Assembly: GCA_022565355.1 (NCBI GenBank)
Contig: JAIUMU010000001.1
Span: forward strand, 186,001 to 250,000
Direction of reading: 5' to 3'
Source: Idiomarina sp.
GTDB taxonomy: Bacteria > Pseudomonadota > Gammaproteobacteria > Enterobacterales > Alteromonadaceae
Length of the DNA: 64,000 bases
Shown here: piece after piece, positions 51,712 through 61,613 of the stretch
Layout of the letters: every line of letters begins with the position of its first letter
How positions within the stretch are numbered: position 1 is the first letter of the stretch
Notes under the pieces: model-generated
Told to the model about the DNA's origin: nothing
Database searches by the model: none
Seen by the model: the letters and a program-made list of their open reading frames with translations, nothing else
Position numbers and translations under genes: made by a program

Positions 51712-52371
51712 ATGCGGTTGTATGGCTATTGGCGTTCATCGGCAAGCTATCGAGTGCGCATTGCGCTGGCCTTAAAAGGCATCGCATATGATTATGTGCC
51801 GGTGCATTTACTGAAGAATGGTGGAGAGCAGAAAGGTACTGAATACGCGCAGCTTAATCCTGCGCAATTGGTACCCACACTGGAGCTTACTGATTCGGAA
51901 AGTGGTGCAACGGTGCACCTAAATCAATCATTGGCGATTATTGAATATCTAGATGCGTGTTTTCCAGAGCACCCGTTATTGCCTGCGAATCCGCTAAAAG
52001 CTGCTCAGGTGCGCACATTAGCATTGGATATGGCTGCTGATTTGCAGCCTATTACTAATTTGCGCATTTTACAGTATTTAACCGGCACGCAAGGGCAACC
52101 GGATAGCGCCAAACAAGTGTGGATTGAGCATTGGATCGCGGCGGCGTTTACAGCGTTCGAACAGCGTTTAGCAACCACCGCAGGTAAATATTGTGTGGGT
52201 GACAGCATTACGTTGGCCGATGTTTGTTTAGTACCTCAGGTATATAACGCGAAACGATTTGGTGTTGATTTAACGGCTTACCCGCGGCTTAAAGAGATTG
52301 CTGAGCGTTTAGCAGAGCATCCAGCATTTATTGCCGCGGCGCCAGAACAGCAGCCTGATGCAAACACGTGA
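51712..52371 (+). CDS. maiA: maleylacetoacetate isomerase (zeta-class glutathione S-transferase)
   Basis: A protein of 219 residues that isomerises maleylacetoacetate to fumarylacetoacetate with glutathione. The signature is YGYWRSSASYRVRIALALKGI near the N-terminus. LNQSLAIIEYLD and a C-terminal helical domain with VGDSITLADVCLVPQVYNAKRF follow. ATG 51712 lies one base after the fahA stop; the frame opens at 51691. It closes the operon before a terminator. Confidence 0.96.
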   Translation: MRLYGYWRSSASYRVRIALALKGIAYDYVPVHLLKNGGEQKGTEYAQLNPAQLVPTLELTDSESGATVHLNQSLAIIEYLDACFPEHPLLPANPLKAAQVRTLALDMAADLQPITNLRILQYLTGTQGQPDSAKQVWIEHWIAAAFTAFEQRLATTAGKYCVGDSITLADVCLVPQVYNAKRFGVDLTAYPRLKEIAERLAEHPAFIAAAPEQQPDANT

Positions 52372-52404
52372 TGTTCAACGCAAGATTTGGTTGAGATAGC
52401 TGAT

Positions 52405-52441
52405 AAAAGCTCGAGATGACTTATCATTCTCGAGCTTTTTT
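52405..52441 (+). terminator. rho-independent terminator after maiA
   Basis: AAAAGCTCGAGA (52405-52416) pairs with TCTCGAGCTTTT starting at 52428, with an 11-base loop and a T-run. Confidence 0.9.
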
Positions 52442-52534
52442 GCTTTAATGGTGCGTGTTTCGCTATTTTGTGAGGGCTGCCCATTGCAGCCGCTAAGTTA
52501 GCAATCAAGAATAACGATGATAAGGAAAAATAGG

Positions 52535-55021
52535 ATGAAGAGAAAACTTACGGTAGCAATTACTGCTGCGTTGTTTACTGTTGCTTGTGCGAGCTCCGAA
52601 GCACCCCAACAAGCAAGCGCCGAGTACGTTGAGCAGCAACCTACGCGGCATGTGCAAGCGCCTGCAGAATATCGTGATTCAGTGTTTAAGATGACACAAA
52701 TCATGGCAGATCCAGATTGGCTTGGGCGTGCTCCAGAGGGTGCCTACTGGTCTTGGGATAGCCGCAGTGTGTTGTTTAGCCGTAAACGCGAGGGCAGCCC
52801 GCAACGTGATCTCTTCGAACGTCCACTCACTGCAGGTGGTAACGGTTCGCAAGTAGCATTAAATGAGTTACATACCCGTGCATATCAGAATGGCGTGCAT
52901 AATCAGAACCGTACTCAGCTAGCGTATGTATTTCAACGTAACATTTTTGTGAAAAACTTAGCTGATGGCTCGGTTCGTCAGCTTACCCGCGATACGCAAA
53001 ATAAGAATTCGTTACAGTTCTTAACTGATGGCCGATTAAGCTATCGGGTTGGTAATGATTTTTATGCTATGGACTTGCGCAATGGCTTTACTGAGTTATT
53101 GCTTTCCTTGCAAACTCAAGACGCCCCAACTGCAGTGCAGGATCCAAGTGATATCTTAGCCCGCGAAGAGATTGATCTTATCGAATACAACCGCATTCAA
53201 CGCCAGCAACGGCAAGAGCGCTTTGATGATCAGCAAGCATTAGCCGCTGCCAGCCCTGCTGCCGCGCCACAAGCGGTGTATTTAGGCCGGAATTTAAACG
53301 TGGCGGAGGCGAGCCTTTCACCAAATGGTGAGCGCGCAATCGTTGCGGTTACCGAGCCACAAAGCTGGCGTGGCGATAGCGATTTAATGCCGCGTTACGT
53401 TACTGAAACTGGCCGCGTTGAAAATCAAGATGTACGCCGCAGAGTGGCCGATGCAAAGCCAGTACACCATACGCTGTATCTCATTGATGTAGTAACGGGT
53501 GAGAAAAGCGAACTAAGTTATGAGAGTTTGCCTGGCTTTGATGAAGATGTGTTGGCCAGTGTACGTGCTGAAAACTATGCTGCTGAAGGCAAAACATATG
53601 AAAGTAAGCGCACGCCGCGTGCCATTGGTGTGATTTCTGGCTGGTCTGCGCCGGAAGGCAATATTGTTTGGAATCAAGATGGTTCTGCGGTAGCAGTAAT
53701 GCTGCGCGCTTGGGACAATAAAGATCGTTGGATTGCTACGGTTGATTTCAACACGCAAGGTTTAGTAAGCCAACACCGCTTGCATGATGAAGCATGGATT
53801 AACCGTGATTTTAACGCCTTCAACTGGATGCCACGGCAAAATGCGTTGTGGTATTTGTCTGAAGAAAGCAATTATTCACATTTATATATTAAGAATTTAG
53901 ATAGCGGTAATGTGCAACAACTTACCTCTGGTCGTTACTTAGTAGACAACGTAACGCTGAACAATTCGGGTGACACGTTTTACTTCCAAGCGAACGTAAA
54001 ACATCCAGGTATTTATGACATTTTCCGTGTCTCGGTAAATGGCGGCGATATCGAGCAATTAACCGATATGAACGGTATTACCAATTATCAGTTAAGCCCG
54101 AACGAAACGCGTTTATTGCTTACGCATTCTAGTGCATTACAACCGAACGAACTGTATGTGAAAGAAATAGCCAGTGGTGCGCAAGCCACTCGTTTAACGG
54201 AAACGGTAAGCCGTGAATTTCAGGAAATGCCATGGGCAGAGCCTGAAATCGTAGCAGTGCCTTCATCGCATGTAGATGATCCAATTTACAGCCGTGTGTA
54301 TCTGCCAAAAGATTACGATGCAAATCGTGCTGAGGGTTATCCTGCGGTCGTGTTTATTCATGGTGCGGGATATTTACAGAATGCGCATGCGGGCTGGTCT
54401 AACTATTTCCGCGAGTTTATGTATCACAGTAAACTTACCGATTTAGGCTATGTGGTGCTGGATCTCGATTTCCGTGGTTCTGCAGGGTATGGGCGTGATT
54501 GGCGCACAGCCGTGTATCGTCAAATGGGTACACCTGAAGTTGAAGATTTAGTGGATGTAGTGAGCTGGATGGGTGAGCACCGCAACGTTGATGTAGAGCG
54601 TGTGGGCACTTATGGCGGTTCTTATGGTGGTTTCTTAACCTTCATGGCACTGTTCAAAGAGCCTGGTTTATTCAAAGCGGGTGCAGCATTACGTCCAGTT
54701 ACCGATTGGGCGCACTACAACACCGGCTATACCTCAAATATCTTGAACTTGCCGCAAGACGATATGATCGCTTATCGCCGCAGCTCGCCAATTTATTTCG
54801 CGGAAGGCTTAGAAGATGCACTCTTAATCAATGCACCGATGGTTGATGATAACGTGTTCTTCCAAGATTCCGTGCGTATTGTGCAGCGCTTGATTGAGTT
54901 GGAGAAAGAGAACTTCGAAACGGCAATCTTCCCAGTTGAACCCCATGGGTTTGTACAACCATCAAGCTGGTTAGATCAGTACCGCCGTATTCATAAACTG
55001 TTTGAAACCAACCTGAACTAG
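52535..55021 (+). CDS. S9 family prolyl oligopeptidase-like lipoprotein
   Basis: A protein of 828 residues. A lipoprotein signal peptide has lipobox TVAC, followed by a beta-propeller domain (about 60-530) and a C-terminal alpha/beta hydrolase of the DPP IV/acylaminoacyl peptidase group. The nucleophile is Ser at about 696 in GTYGGSYGGF; the catalytic His is at about 804 in VEPHGFVQ. Such enzymes cleave short, often proline-containing peptides. ATG 52535 has AAGGA upstream and gives the signal peptide; an ATG at 52517 is also open. Substrate is not predictable. Confidence 0.93.
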   Translation: MKRKLTVAITAALFTVACASSEAPQQASAEYVEQQPTRHVQAPAEYRDSVFKMTQIMADPDWLGRAPEGAYWSWDSRSVLFSRKREGSPQRDLFERPLTAGGNGSQVALNELHTRAYQNGVHNQNRTQLAYVFQRNIFVKNLADGSVRQLTRDTQNKNSLQFLTDGRLSYRVGNDFYAMDLRNGFTELLLSLQTQDAPTAVQDPSDILAREEIDLIEYNRIQRQQRQERFDDQQALAAASPAAAPQAVYLGRNLNVAEASLSPNGERAIVAVTEPQSWRGDSDLMPRYVTETGRVENQDVRRRVADAKPVHHTLYLIDVVTGEKSELSYESLPGFDEDVLASVRAENYAAEGKTYESKRTPRAIGVISGWSAPEGNIVWNQDGSAVAVMLRAWDNKDRWIATVDFNTQGLVSQHRLHDEAWINRDFNAFNWMPRQNALWYLSEESNYSHLYIKNLDSGNVQQLTSGRYLVDNVTLNNSGDTFYFQANVKHPGIYDIFRVSVNGGDIEQLTDMNGITNYQLSPNETRLLLTHSSALQPNELYVKEIASGAQATRLTETVSREFQEMPWAEPEIVAVPSSHVDDPIYSRVYLPKDYDANRAEGYPAVVFIHGAGYLQNAHAGWSNYFREFMYHSKLTDLGYVVLDLDFRGSAGYGRDWRTAVYRQMGTPEVEDLVDVVSWMGEHRNVDVERVGTYGGSYGGFLTFMALFKEPGLFKAGAALRPVTDWAHYNTGYTSNILNLPQDDMIAYRRSSPIYFAEGLEDALLINAPMVDDNVFFQDSVRIVQRLIELEKENFETAIFPVEPHGFVQPSSWLDQYRRIHKLFETNLN

Positions 55022-55040
55022 TTTCGGGTGTATACTACGC

Positions 55041-55070
55041 AAAAGGCCGCTCAATTGAGCGGCCTTTTTT
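55041..55070. terminator. rho-independent terminator, bidirectional
   Basis: A perfect palindrome built around CCGCTCAATTGAGCGG, with A-run before and T-run after, between the S9 peptidase and the convergent rhomboid gene. Confidence 0.88.
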
Positions 55071-55121
55071 ATTCAGTGTTTTCATACAGCTTTGTACACA
55101 GTGTAATGTTAAGACGGCAAT

Positions 55122-55733
55122 TTACTGCCGTTTTGCTTTGATTACATCGATAGGCTTACGGCGTAAGCCAGGCACTGCTAGCGCACCGCCAATGGCACCA
55201 CCTACATGGCATAAGTAAGCAACTTCCGCGCCTAGCCACACATTTTCTGTGCCCGCGAGCATGAGATCGATCACTAATTTCACAATCACGACCAGTAAAA
55301 TGGCAACGCCTATGGGCCGTTGCGTGCGCATGATCATTAAGCCACCGTATACAACAATGCCATGTAATACGCCGGATAAGCCAACAAAGGCATAATCCTG
55401 AGCCAATAGCACCGGTACTAGTGTGGCAGCAAGGGCGCTGATGAGCATTACATTAATCAGTAATCGGCCCTTAACATGATGGCGGAAAATAATAGCGATA
55501 GCGAGCAAGGCAATGCAATTTGCAGCTAGGTGAGTGCTATTTAAATGCACAAGGTGGGTGGTGAAAATACGCCAAGGTTGGCTGAGCACACCATCTTCGG
55601 TAAGCACTAACCAAGGCGTTAAGCCTGGCAGGAAGAAAATAGCGAGCATCGCTGCGATTACTAGGCCGGGTGCAATTAAAAAGCGCAATCGATAGCTTAG
55701 GCGCGGTTGTAATGTTGAATCTGATTTCTGCAT
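55122..55733 (-). CDS. rrtA: rhomboid family intramembrane serine protease, rhombosortase-like
   Basis: A protein of 203 residues with about six membrane helices. The catalytic serine is in GLSGVLHG (about residue 120) and the histidine in CHVGGAIGG (about 176). The early WRIFTTHLVHLNSTHLAAN matches the rhombosortase subgroup, which processes proteins with a C-terminal GlyGly-CTERM tail. No such substrate is in the window. ATG 55733 is preferred over TTG 55766. The subfamily call is less certain than the rhomboid call. Confidence 0.8.
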   Translation of the reverse strand: MQKSDSTLQPRLSYRLRFLIAPGLVIAAMLAIFFLPGLTPWLVLTEDGVLSQPWRIFTTHLVHLNSTHLAANCIALLAIAIIFRHHVKGRLLINVMLISALAATLVPVLLAQDYAFVGLSGVLHGIVVYGGLMIMRTQRPIGVAILLVVIVKLVIDLMLAGTENVWLGAEVAYLCHVGGAIGGALAVPGLRRKPIDVIKAKRQ

Positions 55734-55860
55734 AAATAAACTCAATGATTGGTTTAGGTAAAGCAAACAACCTGCTAGATCGCCGAGTTGCGTTGCGCTA
55801 TGAATGTAGGATGCTTATGATACCGTTAAATGTATAGAAACAACAAAAGGTGAACAATTA

Positions 55861-57630
55861 ATGCGGCTTCTGAATAAGTTAAGCGTAGTAGCATTGAGTA
55901 TTAGTATGGTAATTGCCTGTGCGCCGGCAAATCAACAAGTAGAACGGCAAGCCTTTGATCCAGAGGCAGAAACAGGCCGCACGATTAATGAAATTAGTTA
56001 TGCAAATGAATACATGGTTGCAGCTGCTAACCCCATAGCGGTAGAAGCAGGTTTAGCGGTTTTACGGGAAGGTGGCACTGCGATTGATGCAGCGGTAGCG
56101 GTTCAGGCTATGCTTACTTTAGTGGAGCCGCAATCTTCGGGCATTGGTGGTGGTGCCTTTATTATCTATTGGGATAATGATGATCAGCAACTACACACCA
56201 TAGATGCACGAGAAACTGCGCCTATGGCGGCCACTCCCGAGCTATTTCTTGATGCAGATGGCAACCCCCCACGTTGGATAGAAGCCGTGGTTGGAGGGCG
56301 CTCAGTAGGTACTCCAGGCGTAATGCGCGGGCTTGAACTAGCGCATCAAGAGTGGGGACGTTTGCCTTGGCAACGTTTATTTAATGAAAGTATAGCGCAA
56401 GCAGAGCAGGGCTTTGCTGTATCACCGCGGTTAGCGCAGCTAATTGAGATGGAAATTAATCCTGGGTTAGCCAATATGCCGGTGGCGCGGGATTACTTTT
56501 TCCCGGATGGCCAAGCACTGCAAGCCGGCGAACTGCTAACCAACCCAGAGCTGGCCGCAACGCTTCGAGCTATGGCAGAGCAGGGAGCCGATGCTTTATA
56601 CACTGGTGATATTGCCAAAGATATTGTGGCAGCAGTGCAAAATGCAGCGATTGAGCCGGGAGTGCTTGCGCTCAGCGATTTAGAGCAATACCAGCCGGTA
56701 ATGCGTGATCCCGTATGTGGCCCTTATCGGGTGTACACCATTTGCAGCATGGGTCCGCCGAGCTCCGGTGGCATAACCATGGTGCAAACCATGGCTCTGC
56801 TGGAACCATTTGCATTAAACACGCTGCAGCCGAATAGCGAAGAGGCTCTGCACTTTTTTACGCAAGCATCACGCTTAGCTTTTGCAGACCGTAACCGTTA
56901 CATTGCCGATGAGGATTTTGTAGAAGTACCGATGTTGGCGTTACTGGCGCCAGAGTATATTGCGGAACGCGCTACACTGATTGGTGGGATTGATATGGGG
57001 CAGGCTGAAGCAGGCACTATTGAACAGTTGTTGCGTGCCGACGATCAATCGCCAGAGTTCCCGAATACCAGCCATATTAGTATTATCGATCAATATGGCA
57101 ATGCAGTATCAATGACAACTACCATTGAAATGGGCTTCGGTTCTACGGTGATGGTGCGAGGGTTTTTACTGAACAATCAGCTCACCGATTTTTCTTTGGT
57201 GCCTGAGGTAGATGGGGTGCTTGTGGCAAATCGTGTGGAACCGGGCAAACGCCCGCGAAGCTCAATGGCACCTGCTATTGTATTTGATGAAAATGGTGAA
57301 TTGTTACATGTAGTAGGCTCTCCGGGTGGCCCGCGGATCATTAACTATGTTACCCAAACCATGATCGGGCTACTGGATTGGAACATGAATATGCAAGAAG
57401 CTATTGATATGCCGCGTATCACGAATATGAACGGCGTTACTAGCCTAGAAGCAGGAACGGAGATTGAACGTTATCAAAATTTACTGGAAGCGCGTGGGCA
57501 TAATGTGGAAGTACGTGCGCTGAATAGCGGTTTGCATGGTATTACGTTACGTAAGGGGCAAACGGAGAATCGCTTAGAGGGTGGCGCAGATCCGCGCCGT
57601 GAAGGCGCAGCAAAAGGTGATTTGCACTAG
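55861..57630 (+). CDS. ggt: gamma-glutamyltransferase, predicted lipoprotein
   Basis: A protein of 589 residues in the Ntn-hydrolase family. It hydrolyses glutathione and other gamma-glutamyl compounds after self-cleavage in front of a threonine, expected at about 403 in NTSHISIID. The signal peptide ends in VIAC (Cys20), a lipobox, which is unusual as many bacterial homologues are soluble in the periplasm. PQSSGIGGGAFIIY, FADRNRYIAD and the late GKRPRSSMAPAIV and GSPGGPRII are typical. A HIT-protein gene follows. Confidence 0.94.
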   Translation: MRLLNKLSVVALSISMVIACAPANQQVERQAFDPEAETGRTINEISYANEYMVAAANPIAVEAGLAVLREGGTAIDAAVAVQAMLTLVEPQSSGIGGGAFIIYWDNDDQQLHTIDARETAPMAATPELFLDADGNPPRWIEAVVGGRSVGTPGVMRGLELAHQEWGRLPWQRLFNESIAQAEQGFAVSPRLAQLIEMEINPGLANMPVARDYFFPDGQALQAGELLTNPELAATLRAMAEQGADALYTGDIAKDIVAAVQNAAIEPGVLALSDLEQYQPVMRDPVCGPYRVYTICSMGPPSSGGITMVQTMALLEPFALNTLQPNSEEALHFFTQASRLAFADRNRYIADEDFVEVPMLALLAPEYIAERATLIGGIDMGQAEAGTIEQLLRADDQSPEFPNTSHISIIDQYGNAVSMTTTIEMGFGSTVMVRGFLLNNQLTDFSLVPEVDGVLVANRVEPGKRPRSSMAPAIVFDENGELLHVVGSPGGPRIINYVTQTMIGLLDWNMNMQEAIDMPRITNMNGVTSLEAGTEIERYQNLLEARGHNVEVRALNSGLHGITLRKGQTENRLEGGADPRREGAAKGDLH

Positions 57631-57676
57631 TTTTTTAACCAGGCTAGGAACTAAAGCTGAATAGGGAGAATTTATA

Positions 57677-58054
57677 ATGAGTGACACTATATTTACTAAG
57701 ATTATTAACCGCGAGATCCCAGCGGATATCGTGTATGAAGATGATTTAGCCTTGGCGTTTAAAGACATTAATCCACAAGCGCCGTTTCATGTGTTAATTA
57801 TTCCAAAGCAGGCAATTGCAACGGTAAACGATATTACCCAAGAACAACGTGAGTTAGTGGGGCATTTGTATTGGGTAGCCAGCGAAATTGCTCGGCAGAA
57901 CGGCTATGCAAGTGAAGGTTACCGCTTAGTAATGAACTGCAATGAGTTCGGTGGGCAAACGGTTTACCATATTCATGTGCATATGCTTGCAGGCAAACCG
58001 CTAGGTTGGCCACCATATCAAGAACGTATTAAACACAACCCGGTTGAAGCGTAA
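57677..58054 (+). CDS. hinT: HIT family purine nucleoside phosphoramidase (HinT-like)
   Basis: A protein of 125 residues with the histidine triad VYHIHVHMLAG. It starts TIFTKIINREIPADIVYEDD, typical of HinT, which hydrolyses adenosine phosphoramidates. GGGAGA lies before ATG 57677. Confidence 0.95.
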   Translation: MSDTIFTKIINREIPADIVYEDDLALAFKDINPQAPFHVLIIPKQAIATVNDITQEQRELVGHLYWVASEIARQNGYASEGYRLVMNCNEFGGQTVYHIHVHMLAGKPLGWPPYQERIKHNPVEA

Positions 58055-58064
58055 CCGGCTATAA

Positions 58065-58101
58065 AAAACGGCCATTGAGTTGTGCGCTCAATGGCCGTTT
58101 T
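58065..58101. terminator. bidirectional terminator between hinT and rlmI
   Basis: A 15-base perfect stem (58065-58079 with 58087-58101) with a 7-base loop, flanked by A- and T-rich ends, between convergent genes. Confidence 0.9.
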
Positions 58102-58143
58102 AGTAATTACACTACGTTTTTACTGCTGGCTTTCACCCACGTG

Positions 58144-59334
58144 CTAATCCATAGCGCGCAAAATTAAGCCTTTCAAATACCAGCCTTCTGGATAGTGGAT
58201 ATGCACTGGGTGATCTGCAGTTTGTTGGGTGCGATCAATAATTTGTAGATCGCGATTGGCATCTAAACAAGCATCCGCTACTACCTTTTGGAACAACTCG
58301 TTGCTTAGTAAGCCCGAGCAAGAAAAGGTAAACAGAACGCCGCCTGGTGCGAGTATGTGCGCGGCCAAGCGATTGATATCTTTGTAGCCTCTGCAAGCGC
58401 GATTTAAGCTTGCTTTGGAATCCACAAACTTCGGCGGATCCAACACGATTACATCAAATTTCTCACCACTTTCAGCGTATTTGCGTAACTGCTCAAATAC
58501 ATCGGCTTTTACGTGTTGTACTGGCGCATCTTGCAAGCCATTCAAGGCTAAGTTGTGCTGAGAAATATCCAACGCAGGTTGCGATACATCTACGTTGACA
58601 ACTTCTGCGGCGCCGGCTGCGGCTGCATAGAGGCCAAAACCGCCGGTGTACGAGAAGCAATTCAGCACTTTTTTGTTATGTACATAAGGGCGAATAGCGG
58701 CCCGCGCATCACGCTGATCTAGGTAGTAACCTGTTTTATGGCCGTTAATAATATCTACGGCAATCTTCAAGCCATTCTCTTCAATGACAACCATTTCGCT
58801 CGGTGCAACACCTACGCGAGGCCCTGTAGCGAGTTTTAAGCCTTCTTTTTGGCGTACATCGATATCTGAGCGCTCGTATACATTGCAGCTCGGATATAAC
58901 TCTTCCAATAAGGAGAAAATGGTATCTTGATGATACATAGCACCAGCACTCATTAGCTGGCACACCAGATAATCGGCATACCGATCAATGGTAACACCTG
59001 GCAAACCATCAGATTCGCCCGCTACCACACGATACGCATTGGTGTGTGGAGCAATCAGTACATCCCGAAGTGCTTGCGCTGTGGTGATGCGCTGCTTAAA
59101 GAACTCACGATCAATAGGGGTGTTTTGATCGAAGCTCCATACCCGCGCGCGAATTTGTGAATGCGGTGAATAGGCTGCTGTTCCCAAAAACTGACCTTTG
59201 TCGTTTACCACCTCAACGCTGGCGCCAAGTTCTGGTTCGCCAAGTACTTTGTGGATTGCACCACTAAATACCCAAGGATGACGGCGGCGTAGCGATTTTT
59301 CGCGGCCAGTTTTAATAATAATTTGATCTGCCAT
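58144..59334 (-). CDS. rlmI: 23S rRNA (cytosine(1962)-C5)-methyltransferase RlmI
   Basis: A SAM-dependent enzyme of 396 residues that methylates C1962 of 23S rRNA. An N-terminal PUA domain (REKSLRRRHPWVFSGAI, about 1-80) is followed by a Rossmann methyltransferase with LNCFSYTGGFGLYAAAAGA and VIVLDPPKF; the catalytic cysteine is expected in TFSCSG. The start overlaps the metG stop (TAATG). Confidence 0.94.
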   Translation of the reverse strand: MADQIIIKTGREKSLRRRHPWVFSGAIHKVLGEPELGASVEVVNDKGQFLGTAAYSPHSQIRARVWSFDQNTPIDREFFKQRITTAQALRDVLIAPHTNAYRVVAGESDGLPGVTIDRYADYLVCQLMSAGAMYHQDTIFSLLEELYPSCNVYERSDIDVRQKEGLKLATGPRVGVAPSEMVVIEENGLKIAVDIINGHKTGYYLDQRDARAAIRPYVHNKKVLNCFSYTGGFGLYAAAAGAAEVVNVDVSQPALDISQHNLALNGLQDAPVQHVKADVFEQLRKYAESGEKFDVIVLDPPKFVDSKASLNRACRGYKDINRLAAHILAPGGVLFTFSCSGLLSNELFQKVVADACLDANRDLQIIDRTQQTADHPVHIHYPEGWYLKGLILRAMD

Positions 59335-61424
59335 TACATTACTCGTTGGCCAGGTTGTGCGCCATTATGTGGGTTAAGGATATAAATTTCTTTGCCGCCA
59401 GGGCCTGCTGCTAACACCATGCCCTCGCTCATACCAAAGCGCATTTTGCGTGGTTTCAAATTCGCCACCATTACCGTAAGTTGGCCAATTAAATCGGCAG
59501 GATTATATGCAGATTTAATGCCCGCAAATACTTGCCGCTGTTCAGTGCCAATATCAAGGGTAAGCTTAATCAGTTTATCTGCGCCTTCAACATGTTCGGC
59601 GTTTACTATTTTGGCAACCCGCAGATCTACCTTAGCGAAATCATCAAACTCAATTTCACTGGCAATCGGTTCGAACTCGCTGGCTGCACTTTCGTTGCTG
59701 CTCACAGCGGCTGGAGCCGCAGGTTGCTCAGCAGGCACCGTGTTGGCTGCGCTGCTATCTTTCGAAGCTTCTAGCATACTTTCTATTTTCTCGGTTGGTA
59801 CGCGCTGCATGAGCGCTTTGAATTTGTTGATTTTATGGCCAGTAAGCGTAATTTGCGCACTTTCCCAGCTAAAACTATCGTTTAAGAATAGCTGTGCATC
59901 TGCCGAAAGTTTCGGCACCACAGGCGTTAAATAAATCATCAGTAAACGGAACAAATGAATACCCATAGAGCATACGTTTTGCACCTCTTGTTCTTTACCT
60001 TCTTGCTTGGCAAGTTGCCAAGGCTCTTGCACCGCAATATATTCGTTGGCCCGATCAGCCAATTTCATAATTTCCCGCATCGCTTTACCAAACTCACGCT
60101 GTTCGTAGGCTGCAGCGATACTCTCGCCAGCGGCCTGAAACTCCGCGAGCATTTCAGGTTCAGCGATGTGCTCAGAAAGCATACCGGCATGTTTCTTGCT
60201 GATGAAGCCGGCACAGCGGCTAGCAATATTCACTACTTTACCTACTAAATCAGAATTTACCCGCTGAGCAAAATCAGTGAGGTTCAAATCCAGATCATCA
60301 ATGCGGCTAGAAAGCTTAGTGGCAAAGTAATAGCGCAGGTATTCCGGATCGAGGTGCTCTAAATAGGTGCGCGCCATAATGAAGGTGCCTTTCGATTTAG
60401 ACATCTTGGTGCCGTTCACGGTAATAAAGCCGTGCGCCCATACGCTAGTAGGCTGGCGGAAATCGGCTCCTTTCAGCATGGCTGGCCAAAATAGGCTGTG
60501 GAAATAAATAATATCTTTACCGATAAAGTGATACACCTCGGCATCGCTATCAACATTCCAAAAATCATTGAACTCTAAATCGCCATGTTTTTCGCAGTAA
60601 TTTTTGAAGCTGCTCATGTAGCCAATTGGCGCATCTAGCCATACGTAAAAGTATTTGCCCGGTGCATCTGGAATTTCGAAGCCAAAATAGGGTTTATCGC
60701 GGCTAATATCCCATTGCTGAAGGCCTTGTTCAAACCACTCATTTAGTTTATTAGCCATTTCTGATTGCAACGAACCAGAGGTTGTCCACGCCTGTAACAT
60801 GTCGCCAAAGGCTGGCAAATCGAAAAAGTAATGTTCGGATTCGCGCAGCTCTGGAACTGCGCCTGAAACCGCAGAGCGTGGGTTCTTTAAATCGGTAGGC
60901 GAGTAGGTTGCACCGCATACATCGCAGTTATCACCATATTGGTCTTCGGCGCCACAATCTGGGCAGGTACCTTTTACAAAACGATCCGGTAAGAACATCT
61001 CTTTTTCTGGATCGTACAATTGCTCAATTACGCGATTATGAATATAGCCAGCAGCGCGTAAGCGCTTGTAGATGAGCGTGGCAAGCTCCTTATTTTCTGG
61101 GCTATGAGTAGAATGATAGTTATCGAACGATACCGCAAAATCGGCAAAATCTTGCTGATGCGCAGCATTCATTTGCTCAATCATTACTTCTGGGGCAATA
61201 CCCAACTGCTGGGCTTTTAACATGATCGGCGTGCCGTGAGCATCATCGGCACACACGAAATGACATTCGTTGCCAATTAAGCGCTGAAAGCGAACCCAAA
61301 TGTCGGCCTGTATATAGCCCAACAAATGGCCAATATGGATCGGGCCATTGGCATAGGGAAGGGCATTGGTAACTAAAATTCGGCGTGGTGCTTTGGAGGT
61401 GCTGGGTGCCATTTGTTCTGCCAT
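59334..61424 (-). CDS. metG: methionyl-tRNA synthetase
   Basis: A class I synthetase of 696 residues. ATP-binding motifs are HIGH in [15 protein letters not shown] and KMSKS in GTKMSKSKG. The zinc-binding insert is [18 protein letters not shown]. After an Ala/Pro/Ser-rich linker (about 560-590) comes a C-terminal EMAP-type tRNA-binding domain ([20 protein letters not shown]). It is divergent from apbC, as in E. coli, and coupled to rlmI downstream. Confidence 0.98.
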   Translation of the reverse strand: MAEQMAPSTSKAPRRILVTNALPYANGPIHIGHLLGYIQADIWVRFQRLIGNECHFVCADDAHGTPIMLKAQQLGIAPEVMIEQMNAAHQQDFADFAVSFDNYHSTHSPENKELATLIYKRLRAAGYIHNRVIEQLYDPEKEMFLPDRFVKGTCPDCGAEDQYGDNCDVCGATYSPTDLKNPRSAVSGAVPELRESEHYFFDLPAFGDMLQAWTTSGSLQSEMANKLNEWFEQGLQQWDISRDKPYFGFEIPDAPGKYFYVWLDAPIGYMSSFKNYCEKHGDLEFNDFWNVDSDAEVYHFIGKDIIYFHSLFWPAMLKGADFRQPTSVWAHGFITVNGTKMSKSKGTFIMARTYLEHLDPEYLRYYFATKLSSRIDDLDLNLTDFAQRVNSDLVGKVVNIASRCAGFISKKHAGMLSEHIAEPEMLAEFQAAGESIAAAYEQREFGKAMREIMKLADRANEYIAVQEPWQLAKQEGKEQEVQNVCSMGIHLFRLLMIYLTPVVPKLSADAQLFLNDSFSWESAQITLTGHKINKFKALMQRVPTEKIESMLEASKDSSAANTVPAEQPAAPAAVSSNESAASEFEPIASEIEFDDFAKVDLRVAKIVNAEHVEGADKLIKLTLDIGTEQRQVFAGIKSAYNPADLIGQLTVMVANLKPRKMRFGMSEGMVLAAGPGGKEIYILNPHNGAQPGQRVM

Positions 61425-61613
61425 CAGAAATCTCTATTCAGCTGCGTTCAAAAAAGAGGTCTATAGTACCCGAAATACTGCTGCTTTTCATTACTTACGG
61501 TAGCGTTGGGAAACATAAATCTTTATGATTATCTTTATAATGATAGAAACGCAGTATAGTGGCACGATGGCGCATTGTACTGGTGCGGTGCTAGTTCAAC
61601 TGGGGTGGTATAA

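Noticed and set aside
59392..59934. 180-codon plus-strand frame opposite metG
   Set aside because: Antisense to a low-complexity linker and tRNA-binding domain of metG; composition explains it.
61520..61545. Direct repeat ATCTTTAT upstream of apbC
   Set aside because: Short and AT-rich; expected by chance in such a region.
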